DNA of 64,000 bases from NCBI GenBank assembly GCA_033439685.1, contig JAUEDM010000002.1, positions 6,386,001 through 6,450,000 of the forward strand. The letters run 5' to 3'. Numbering within the stretch: the stretch's first letter is position 1; each line of letters opens with the position of its first letter. Source of the stretch: Apodospora peruviana (lineage: Eukaryota > Ascomycota > Sordariomycetes > Sordariales > Lasiosphaeriaceae). The notes under the pieces were generated by a model that was not told the origin of the DNA, ran no database searches, and saw only the letters and a program-made list of their open reading frames with translations. Below are positions 22,674 to 31,489 of the stretch, piece by piece. Made by a program: the position numbers and the translations under genes.

Positions 22674-25600
22674 ATGGCAACATCAGGGAGTGTCTTCTCC
22701 GAGACTCTCAACGAGATCACTACCACCAAGCTGCAAGAGCTGTCCAAGCGTCGCGCAACCTTCGAGACAGCCAAAGCGGCCGCCATCGCAGCTGCTGACG
22801 AGAAGGGGACCAATGCCATCCAACGGCTCGTGGCGCTGAGCGCCGGCGTAAAGAAGTGCTTCGCCATCAAGGAGGACGGCGACGGTGGATCGCGGCTTCT
22901 GAAGGATGTCGAGACCGAGGTCAAAAACATGGACCGGTTCGTGGCCCAGGCTCGCAACGACCCGTCCATCTCGCCGGCCACGCTCGCGGGCTGGGAGAAG
23001 GCTCTACGCGACCACCTCGACAAGCAATCACTCAAGTACGAGTACGCCTCTCTCTGCGCCCAGCTGGTGAACGAGTGGCTGTCGGGCGATTCGGAGGAGG
23101 CAGGCGATGATGTGGAGATGAAGGACTCGTTCGAGACTGTCGATAGTGCCGAACGGCTGTCCTCGAGGATGGAGTGGGAAAAGACGGTCTTTGAGGCGGC
23201 GGAGGTGGACATCGACACCCTCCAGGGGTACTTGGCCGCGCTGTTTGGGGTACCTTCCAAACTCAGGGGCAACATGGACAACACAGCTGATGAAAAGAAG
23301 GCGGTATTCAAGGCCCTTGGTGAGCTCCGAAAGGAAGTGAAGGACTTTGAGCGAGACCTGGCCATGCCCGCTCAATTCAGCGACCAGAGCTTGAGATGGA
23401 CGATCAAGGGCCTGCTGGCGTCAGACCTACTGTCCAACGAGAAGCGCGAGGTTCTCAGAGACTTTGTCGGCAACCCGATGATTCTCTCCGAGATCGCCGA
23501 CGTCCTCAACATGCGTATGGCTGCATTGGATGCCTGGTCGTGGGGTGCGGCCGGCGTGACTGTCGAACAGCGGCGCAAGATCAGCGGCGTCTACAATATG
23601 CACATGCACGAGGATTTGTTACAGGCCATTTTCCTGCAGTACATCGGTGTTAAGTGGTCCTGCTTATTCAAGCAAACGCTTCGCGCGACCTTCTTTGAGA
23701 AGCCAGATGTCTGGAAGAAGAGCCGGTCCGAAGTCGACCAGCTCGCAAGACGAAGACTGGGGTACTACCTCGGCCCCGTTACTCTGTGGCCATCTATTCA
23801 GACGACGCGGCGGAGGCTTTATCGGAAGGGCTATCTGTTGTCGCAACTCCTGGAGACCGAGTACGAGACCGCCGAAGACTTGGATGGCGAGGAAGAGGCC
23901 GAATATGCCCAGTTTGGCGCCGGCAACAAACGGAGAGCAGTGGGAGGGGGGCGGACCAAACAGACGGCGAGACGGTCGACCGGAGGCAAGGCGCCGAGAA
24001 AGCAGCTCGCAAGCAAGGCCGCCAGAAAGTCGGCGCCGTCTACAAACGAAGGAGTCTACAGGCACCGCCGCGTGGAATCGCCTAGAAGAATGCTGCATTC
24101 CCTGGAGCAAGAGGTTGACGACGATGATGGTGATCGTGAATCCGAGGACGACGACGACGAGAACGACGACGATGTACCCAAGTCGCGCATGAAGCTCAAG
24201 CAGAAGCTACTGCATATCTTGGCCACAGAGATCGCCATCAACACGGGACGGGATGACGGCACCGGGGAGCTGACTGCCATCCACTCGTCCTTTGAGGACT
24301 GGAACCCCCTGCTGCCTCATCAGACTGTTCTGACGGTCCTCAGATTTTTCGGTATGTCCGAGACTTGGCTGTCATTTTTCAAACAATTCCTCGAGGCGCC
24401 GATCAAGTTCATGGGCGACTCGGATTCCAACAATCCAGCTCCGACCAACACGACTACTCCGCCCCGGGTTCGACGTCGAGGTACGCCGGCATCGCATGTC
24501 CTCAGCGATGTGTTCGGCGAGACCACGCTGTTCTGCCTGGACTTTGCCATGAATCAGTCAACCAAAGGCAAACAGCACCTCTGGCGCGTGTTTGACGATT
24601 TCTGGTTCTGGTCGCCGGACCACCAGGTTGCTGTTCAGGCCTGGAAGACGGTGCAGGAATTTGTTCAAGTAACCTCGACGGTGATCGACTTGGACAAGAC
24701 CGGCACCGTCCGCATCACAGGATCATCCGGAAAGAGAACCAACAAGCTCCCAGTTATCGACAAGTCTCTGCCGGAAGGCCAGATCCGCTGGGGGTTCCTT
24801 CACCTCTCGCCGGTGTCCGGTCGGTTCGAGATCGACCAGGCCATGGTGGACCACCACATTAACGAGCTGCGAACACAGCTTGATTCCCCCAAAAACGCCA
24901 AGAGCGTGTTCGCCTTCATCCAGACCTGGAACACATACGCCTCGAGATTTTTTACTTCCAACTTCGGGAAGCCGGCCAACTGTTTTGGGAGAGCCCACGT
25001 CGACCAGATGCTGGCCACGCACGAGCGCATCCAACGCGATGTTTTCTCATCCGGCATGGGCGGGATGGTAGACCCCTCGGGCAGCGTGGTCGACCACATC
25101 AAGAAAACGCTGCGCAGCCGTTTTGGGATTGCCGACGTGCCGGACGGCTACCTTTTTTTCCCTGTCGAGCTGGGCGGTCTGGAGCTGCAGTCCCCGTTCA
25201 TTCCATTACTACTAATCCGCGACGCTGTTTTGGAGGATGGATCCAAATCGCTCCAGAAAAAGCTCGCCGAAGCCGAGCAGGCTGCCTACCAGAAGTCGCG
25301 ACTTGCTTTCCACAACGGATATACCGCCGTTCAGAGAGCGGACCTCGACGAGCCGAACTGGGTGCCTGACAATCAAGAGGAGAGAGACAACTTCATGAGC
25401 TTTGAGGAGTACACGCGCTACCGTGAGGAGTTTTCGTTTTCGTACAACGGGTACCAGGTGGATCAGGCATTTGATGAGCTCATGGAGAGCCCGGCCCAAC
25501 AGGGCGTCGGCCTGGACAAGGTGCGCATCGGCGCCGCGCTGGAGAAGCTCAACATGCAACCGGATCTTCAGGCCATCAAGGGAGGCCACTTCAGCGCCAT

Positions 25601-25745
25601 GGCCGTGTACTGGGCGTGGATCGTGACCATGTACGGACCCGAGGTGGTGGAGCGGTTTGGGGGGCTGAATATCGTCGATCCGGGCTTATTGCCCATGGGC
25701 ATGGTCAGCTTGCTGCGCGAGAGGAAAGTGACTTGGCAGGGGTGA
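22674..25745 (+). CDS. rvt: Domesticated reverse transcriptase (RVT) with embedded histone H3 tail mimic
   Basis: Intact single-exon gene, 1023 residues, ATG in good context (ccaccATGgc type). The N-terminal 200 residues are largely helical (ITTTKLQELSKRRATFETAK). The RT core follows: the motif 1-2 region near residues 330-400 (RLGYYLGPVTLWPSIQTTRR); motif 3/A at about 534-560 with candidate Asp 542 (SSFEDWNPLLPHQTV); motif 4/B RRRGTPASHVLSDVFGE at about 600-615; motif 5/C with the Asp pair 641-642 (WRVFDDFWFWS); and a motif 6-like DLDKTGTVRI. No integrase, RNase H or endonuclease is visible, and there are no LTRs or poly-A tail nearby, so it is a cellular gene. This fits the known single-copy RVT family, which has an insertion loop between motifs 2 and 3. 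In that loop, residues 426-457 copy the histone H3 tail (residue n+425 matches H3 residue n). They are followed by an acidic run at 482-500. Confidence 0.88.
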   Translation: MATSGSVFSETLNEITTTKLQELSKRRATFETAKAAAIAAADEKGTNAIQRLVALSAGVKKCFAIKEDGDGGSRLLKDVETEVKNMDRFVAQARNDPSISPATLAGWEKALRDHLDKQSLKYEYASLCAQLVNEWLSGDSEEAGDDVEMKDSFETVDSAERLSSRMEWEKTVFEAAEVDIDTLQGYLAALFGVPSKLRGNMDNTADEKKAVFKALGELRKEVKDFERDLAMPAQFSDQSLRWTIKGLLASDLLSNEKREVLRDFVGNPMILSEIADVLNMRMAALDAWSWGAAGVTVEQRRKISGVYNMHMHEDLLQAIFLQYIGVKWSCLFKQTLRATFFEKPDVWKKSRSEVDQLARRRLGYYLGPVTLWPSIQTTRRRLYRKGYLLSQLLETEYETAEDLDGEEEAEYAQFGAGNKRRAVGGGRTKQTARRSTGGKAPRKQLASKAARKSAPSTNEGVYRHRRVESPRRMLHSLEQEVDDDDGDRESEDDDDENDDDVPKSRMKLKQKLLHILATEIAINTGRDDGTGELTAIHSSFEDWNPLLPHQTVLTVLRFFGMSETWLSFFKQFLEAPIKFMGDSDSNNPAPTNTTTPPRVRRRGTPASHVLSDVFGETTLFCLDFAMNQSTKGKQHLWRVFDDFWFWSPDHQVAVQAWKTVQEFVQVTSTVIDLDKTGTVRITGSSGKRTNKLPVIDKSLPEGQIRWGFLHLSPVSGRFEIDQAMVDHHINELRTQLDSPKNAKSVFAFIQTWNTYASRFFTSNFGKPANCFGRAHVDQMLATHERIQRDVFSSGMGGMVDPSGSVVDHIKKTLRSRFGIADVPDGYLFFPVELGGLELQSPFIPLLLIRDAVLEDGSKSLQKKLAEAEQAAYQKSRLAFHNGYTAVQRADLDEPNWVPDNQEERDNFMSFEEYTRYREEFSFSYNGYQVDQAFDELMESPAQQGVGLDKVRIGAALEKLNMQPDLQAIKGGHFSAMAVYWAWIVTMYGPEVVERFGGLNIVDPGLLPMGMVSLLRERKVTWQG
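23949..24075 (+). other. Histone H3 N-terminal tail-like segment inside RVT
   Basis: In frame within RVT. The segment reads GRTKQTARRSTGGKAPRKQ and continues through LASKAARKSAPST, matching H3 residues 1-32 at 30 of 32 positions. Differences are Gly for Ala1 and Arg for Lys9. Equivalents of Lys4, Ser10, Lys14, Lys18, Lys23, Lys27 and Ser28 are RVT residues 429, 435, 439, 443, 448, 452 and 453. Weaker similarity to H3 33-40 (GVKKPHR) may continue as GVYRHRR at 460-466. It is preceded by a basic/glycine stretch (NKRRAVGG). Confidence 0.93.
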
Positions 25746-25920
25746 TTGAATGTTGGTTTATTGGTCTTAGCTACATGGGATTAGAATGAGGTGAAGGGTA
25801 AGATCCCCAAGTCAACAGTCACTAAATGAACTCTGTTGCGTCGTCAAGCCTGAACAGAACTCTAAACGCCAAATCTATCGCTCCATTGCCATGATGATCC
25901 CAAACATCTGACCCAAAAAC

Positions 25921-27078
25921 TCAGGAAGAGACCTTGAATTGGACCTCAACACATCCGCTTGGTTGCATACCCTGGGGCACCATGAAGATTTGCGAGCCAG
26001 GGTCGCACTGAACGAAGCGATTGAGGGTGGATGACGGAGTTGAAGCTGTTTTCACGCTGCAACTCAGGACGAGCGTGCTAGGGTCAAGCGAGCATAAAGG
26101 CGACAGTAAAACCGAATTTTGTGCCGATTGATAAACGAACTGAGCCGTGGCGAAGATGATTGTGCCATACCAGGAAAGTGAGGGTTTGTACCACATCTTC
26201 ATGTCGTACCCTGCTGAGTCGCCATAGAGGAAGGGATTCGTCCCCGGTGCGAGGAGCCCTATCGGGGCCGGGGTACCTGATCCTACCCCGAGGGTATAGA
26301 CCGGTTGGGCGTTACGAAGAACGGCTGGCAAGCCGTCATTCGGCCCACCAGTCAAGGCGAGGTTGAAGTTTTGCGGGAGTGCTCGAGTCGGCGTGGGAGT
26401 TTGTGTGGCGGTTGTGGTTGTCGCCGTCAGCGTGCTCAAGGTCGTTGTGAGGGTCGTGGTGGCAGGCTTGACGATGACGGTTGTGACAGCCACGGTGACG
26501 ACGGCCTGGCTGGTGGACGAGACGGTTGTCGACTCAACCTGTTCGATGACGGAGGTAGCTGGGGTGACGTACTCGGTCACGGGTTTTGGATCGAGACAAG
26601 CGCAGGCGGACCGATAATCTGCCAAGCTGGGGCAGTTGGGGGAGAAGGGTACGGAGGACGATGTGGACGGTGGCTCGGACGAGGCGATCGAGGAGGATTG
26701 GTGTTTGCAGGCACCTCGCTTTTTGTGTTTTCGCTTTTTCTGAGGCGCCGGGAGGGCCGTGGTGACGGTGTTGACCAGGGTCGTGGTGAAGCGGGTTGCA
26801 GTCTCGAAAACATTTGCGTATGATGTGGAAGTCTGCTCCAGCGTTGAGTAAACAGTGGAGGTGGTGACAATGATGTCTGTGTATGTCGAGGTGGCGATGG
26901 CCGTGGAGAAGACGGGATCAGCTGAAAGAGTCACGGTCGGGACTGTCGGGAAGCCAAACATGGACTGACACTCTGAGAGCTGCAGCCAAGGGTTTCTGTC
27001 AAGGTAGCCGGCGACCTGCCTCACGCAGGGACTCCAGGTGCACCGAGCACTGACGCGATTATACGGAAATTCTGCCAT
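25921..27078 (-). CDS. Thr/Ser-rich, probably cell-wall or secreted protein; start uncertain
   Basis: From ATG 27078 the frame encodes about 385 residues beginning MAEFPYNRVSARCTWSPC. The same frame stays open upstream to 27174, but without an ATG. Visible parts are an N-terminal Cys-containing module (CTWSPCVRQVAGYLDRNPW...SECQSMFG), Thr/Ser/Val-rich stretches typical of O-glycosylated fungal wall proteins, a short basic patch (PQKKRKHKKRG), a second Cys cluster (SLADYRSACACLDPKPV), a very Thr-rich stalk, and a C-terminal beta-rich domain of about 130 residues with four cysteines. An extracellular role is expected from composition, but no signal peptide is present from ATG 27078. A short signal-encoding exon upstream (for example from the ATG at 27206) is possible; I could not fix its splice sites. 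Confidence 0.65.
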   Translation of the reverse strand: MAEFPYNRVSARCTWSPCVRQVAGYLDRNPWLQLSECQSMFGFPTVPTVTLSADPVFSTAIATSTYTDIIVTTSTVYSTLEQTSTSYANVFETATRFTTTLVNTVTTALPAPQKKRKHKKRGACKHQSSSIASSEPPSTSSSVPFSPNCPSLADYRSACACLDPKPVTEYVTPATSVIEQVESTTVSSTSQAVVTVAVTTVIVKPATTTLTTTLSTLTATTTTATQTPTPTRALPQNFNLALTGGPNDGLPAVLRNAQPVYTLGVGSGTPAPIGLLAPGTNPFLYGDSAGYDMKMWYKPSLSWYGTIIFATAQFVYQSAQNSVLLSPLCSLDPSTLVLSCSVKTASTPSSTLNRFVQCDPGSQIFMVPQGMQPSGCVEVQFKVSS

Positions 27079-27174
27079 GTTTGAATAAAACTGAAATAAA
27101 AGAGTGACAAGAACAAGATGCAGCACGAACGAGCGGCGAGGACAAAGCTGCGAAAAGGGAAAAAGACAAAGCAA

Positions 27175-27930
27175 ACTTCGATCCAGAATGAAGTCCAGGC
27201 GGTCATCGCCAAAGTTGTTATGAGTTGATGTTGTTTAACAGGGGCTCGCTGCCAGCCAATGCAAACCGCCAGATCCAGACACCTGGGACCAATAATTCTC
27301 GGGTTTGTTCCAGGTCTGGACCCGGTTGCACGCACGCTAGCCCGACACGGCGATGCCGCCGCGGCGCTATTGTTTCTCACAGCTGCTGTTCAGTTTCCCA
27401 GTGGAAGAGTGGCTTGCCTGTTAAATTTCCTTCAAGCCACATATTGAGTTTCAAGCATCGGCCAGGCGGTTCAGTCCTTATCGATTATGAACAACGCGTC
27501 TGCTGTACATTTCTCTTCATCTTGGCAGCAATTGCAGGACAAAAGACGTGAGCATGCGAGGCTATCCCCGATCTCCTCAATTCCTTTGTCTACGACATGA
27601 AACTTCTCACCGGAGGCATGGACGGTTAGGAATAAACTGTGGGTTAAGTGGCATTGCGTTTGTCCATCATTAATTACTCGGTATGTAATTATCAGTCAGT
27701 TTGAGTTAAGGTGAGCGGGACAAGACGCTAGCTGTCTGGACGTTATATCCAGATAAGTATCTCCTGTTACTCCCAACTCTGTAACCGGAGGCACAAGGTA
27801 AGGTGTGAGGATGCGGGCTGGAGATACACGGGATGGCTGTAGAGTCCAGAGATATAACCAGATGCACATTAACCACTTATGGCATTGAATGGTCTGTATC
27901 AGGACTTGGTGTCTTCTATTGTGTTGTGTC
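27175..27930. other. Intergenic 0.76 kb
   Basis: Upstream of the Thr/Ser-rich gene and downstream of the GH6 gene. It may hold an unassigned first exon of the former (hydrophobic frame from ATG 27206). Nothing else is recognised. Confidence 0.45.
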
Positions 27931-29124
27931 CTAAGCCTTCACCTTGAGAACCGACGGATGAGCGTTCTTGACCAACATCTGGGCATACTCATCAAACCAT
28001 TGTCCCGCCCTCGGCGCACCTGCCATTCCGCACTGCCCGTCACTCTCACCACCCGGCTTGATCCAGACGATGCTGTCCACAACAGTATTGTTCGTCTTGG
28101 TGGTCGGGACCTCCCCAAAGCCCGCCTCGACGTTGCACCACTCTCCCCACTGCTCACGCGCTCCCACGAGTCCAACACGGCCCTGGTCGACAATGAAGTG
28201 GGCCGGGAGGCCCTCAGCCTCGAGGAAGGGTGCCAGGGAAGTAGCGTAGTGAGACTCGTCCCAGGAGTTGCTCCACTCGGTATAGTTCTCCCGGATGGTG
28301 GCGTTGAACGGGTTATAGTTGGAGACGTTGGTTGCGAACCCGCGGATCTTCTTTCCCTTACCTGCCAGCTTGACGACCGTGGCAAACTCCTTGGCCGCTA
28401 AGAAGAGGATATCGTCAGCATGCACAATGAACCAACTTGAACATGGGAGCGGGAGTCACATACCGAGGGGCAAGTTGTCGTTCCATCCCAACCAGCCGCC
28501 GTGGGCAGCGTCAATGTACAGGTGCACATTGGGGAACTGCAGATTGGCAATGGCATAGGCGATGCCCTCCTGGTAGATGGGTGCAGCCTTGGCGCAAAGC
28601 TCAATCCCCATGTTGGTGACAAGGTTGCCAAGGGAATCAGGCTCAAGAACAATGGCGAAGTCAAGGTCCCTGGCGGCCGCGACCTTCTTTGCGTATGGCT
28701 TGATGAAATCCTTCTTGTAGATCTCCAGGCCATTCTCCTCGCTCTTCAGCTCGCCGGCACTCTCGCCAGCGCTGCAGTCGCGATCAGGCAGGTTGTAGAG
28801 CACCAAACCAACGATCTGCTTCTTCCCCGTCTTCCTCTGCTGTGCACGCGCTGCTTTGATGGCGTCGTCGATGTTGGCGAGGCCGGCACGGTCAGAAACC
28901 CAGACAAAGGTGCCGACCTTTTGTACCTTACGAACAGTGGCTGCGTTGACGGTATCGCCCTGAGCAATGAAGGCATTGCGGGTCTGCTCGAGCTTCTGAG
29001 CCCATGACGGGTTCGCGAACAGTGTCTTTCCCGCGAATGGATTGATGTCGTGCTGCTTCGGTGGTGCCGCAGAAACAGCACCTGCAGCGGACAAGCCGGC
29101 GATCAAGAAAGATGTGGCGCGCAT
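27931..29124 (-). CDS. Secreted glycoside hydrolase family 6 cellulase, no CBM1
   Basis: Extracellular beta-1,4-glucanase (cellobiohydrolase or endoglucanase) of about 375 residues. Two exons: 29124-28464 and 28397-27931, with a 66-bp intron (GTATGT...TTAG). The ATG at 29124 gives a clear signal peptide, MRATSFLIAGLSAAGAVSA. GH6 hallmarks are LYNLPDRDCSAGE with Asp116 (equivalent to T. reesei Cel6A Asp175), LEPDSLGNLVTN with the proton-donor Asp163 (Asp221), GFATNVSNYN, and WIKPGGESDGQCG with Asp340 (Asp401). All key acids are present. The usual PGGECDG cysteine is Ser here, and a Cys lies three residues downstream of Asp340. The mature protein starts directly with the catalytic domain, so it lacks the CBM1 and linker of classical Cel6A. 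It resembles the CBM-less GH6 group (for example Neurospora gh6-3). Confidence 0.95.
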
Positions 29125-29200
29125 TTTCGACCTTGGATAGGAACGAGCGACTGGAGTGGACAATTGAGGATCATCTTATTTCTCATGGGCTTGCTTGACC

Positions 29201-29207
29201 TCTTATA
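29201..29207 (-). promoter_or_regulatory. TATA element of the GH6 gene
   Basis: TATAAGA on the minus strand, about 77 bp upstream of the GH6 start codon. Position and sequence suit a fungal core promoter. I did not find an unambiguous array of carbon-catabolite repressor sites nearby. Confidence 0.45.
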
Positions 29208-31489
29208 CACCACAAGACTTGGCGCTATGTTGCTCGCCGTCCCGATTATTCCGTCTCGGCCGTCCACTTCCAGGTTGTCCAAGTTCACATGCGCTGGTGG
29301 ATCCCAGCTGGCTTGCGGGGAGAGTGTTGAGGAAAGCAAACCAGATATGTTTCCTAGCACTATGTAGATCTCAGTCTCCGATTCTAGATTGACAGAGGCC
29401 GTTGGATGCAACGACGAGCCGTAGGCCGAAGACCCACCTAGTAGGAGACAAGGGGAATTCCCGGGGCAAGGGGGCTTGGCTTGGAATCTTGAGCCGCAAC
29501 TCCGGTGCTAGAATGGAGAGACATTAACCCAAAACAGCACACGCAGGAACGTTGCGCGAGATTCGACCCGGAACTGGTCGCCTAGCTCCTCTCCCAGTAC
29601 GACACTTCGCAAATAACGTTCCGCACATCCAATACTGGCCAGATCGGGGATTGGATAATAGTCCCATTTCTAACCGTAGAAACGGCATCATCGTCAGAAG
29701 TGGCAACGTTAAAGGGCATGATATATAATTACGGGTTGTAAGTCGAATTCTTGCCCAAAGTAACAAGGTTTGACTGCAATCAATTCAACCGACAAGCGAG
29801 TGCCCAAATAGAATGGAAATTGCACGTTAAGCAAATTGAAAGTTGGCGGTAGGACGAATTCAAGTTCAGATTAACTCGGTACCAAACCCCCAGTGATGAG
29901 TCGGATCACTAGGAGTGCAAGCATTTCAAGTATGGAAGAATCAGTGAATCACTAAGCGCGTCAGGTCATCAAGCGATTTATCCTTCTCCCGATGGTCAAT
30001 ATCCATTTGCATCAGACCTGAACAAGTTGCCAGGGCTAGATGTCATGGAGTTATCACCACAGGTATCGATTAAAACGTCTGCGACAGTGCGAAAAGAGAA
30101 CTGTCTTGGATTTCAAAGTGCGCAGCAGCAATGCCAATAGCCCAGACTCAACCATGGCCCGTGAAGCTTACTTACGTTTGCTTGATTACCTTATGTTTGA
30201 TGAGATGCTCAGATCAGATCTTAAGTTCTGAGGTCATGTCCCGACATTGTTCTGAGCAAAGTTTGGATCCAGAGGTTGCATCTCATGAGCGCCTGAGAAT
30301 ATGTGTTGATCTTAGGACTTTGGGTCGTCTCCCTGTATATACAGTCGCTGACAAGTCTCTCGAAGTCAATGACAAATTGATCAATAACTGACTGACAGGG
30401 ATAAACTTCTCCTTTTCTAGTCGTGTTCATTGTTGTGCAAGCAGGTCCGCTTCGGCAAAGTTGCCTGCCAACGCGTCCTGCTCTGAGATGATGGGGGCGA
30501 ACTGAAGTCTGGACGGCGAACGGCCATTGCCAGACCAGGAGTGGACCTGAGCGTGCATGCAGCTGGCCTTAGCTGACAGATGCTGACATTTTATCGACTG
30601 TGGCTCTAGAATGTCTTAGTTTTGATTTTCGATTCTCGGTAGTCGGAAAGATATGGACTCGACACCACTCGGGTGCCCCCCGATCCTCGTGGTTTCTTCT
30701 AGTGATCTTGCGACTTGTTTCTAGTTCCCTGTTTTCCTCCCGCAGAACAGGAGGGACAGGCGATTGGATCAGTTCTTACGCACCAACACCGGGCTGGGAA
30801 AAGGGGTGTTCCAAGCCATCGGCGCCATCATCACAGACAGTATCTCACACCTTATCGTGCGGGAGAAGCCGATGGTTGTCACACCTCTGCGCAGGTACAA
30901 GACATTGCCGCGGGATGGTTAATCTGCAAGCGACAAGAGAAGTTATTTTGGCGATACACATCTTCACTGAAACCACGGTTCACGTCTGTGTGGCGCCCAT
31001 GCACTATGCGGGATGAAAGGGAGACACGGGACACTACCCAATTGCCTCTGCGCTGTGATTACCGATGTTGCCAGCTGCATATCTGCTTAGGGCGGCTGAG
31101 CTGAGGTCCCACAGACTTCATCCTTGCGTGGCGTCCACTAGATATGCAGGACCCCCCTTGCCCGATCCTTTTGAAGATTGAATCGTTCTTCCAACCCACG
31201 GAATGATGCTGAGCAAGACCGGAACCTCTGTTGGTGTGAATATGGTCCTTGAAAATTCAACATATGCCGTCAGAGCGCGCAACGCGTCAAGTCATAGGAC
31301 GCCACAGCAGAATGTTGGTTCTGACAGTCTTTTTCTCTGGGGACTACCATACTCCCCTCCTTTCCACAAACCAACCTCCTTCTCTCTTCCCAGCTTCGCC
31401 CAAGTCAACCTCCAGATCATATAGGATACCGGCAGAACCAACGACGACAAAATCAAGCGCACTCCAAGTCGAAAGCCTAGGAATGAACA
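29208..31489. other. Gene-poor region (2.3 kb)
   Basis: Separates the divergently oriented GH6 gene and the seven-transmembrane protein gene. Open frames are short and unsupported. A CT/C-rich tract near 31365-31410 probably marks the promoter or leader of the downstream gene. Confidence 0.45.

Noticed and set aside
22607..23365. 252-codon minus-strand frame inside the RVT start
   Set aside because: Ser-rich antisense shadow of the RVT coding strand, with no recognisable motifs.
23949..24075. Possibility that the H3-like segment is a fused or misassembled histone gene
   Set aside because: Only the tail is present, the reading frame continues on both sides into RVT sequence, no histone-fold sequence or intron boundary is seen, and the two substitutions and Gly-rich lead-in do not fit a simple chimera. 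Resequencing would still be decisive.
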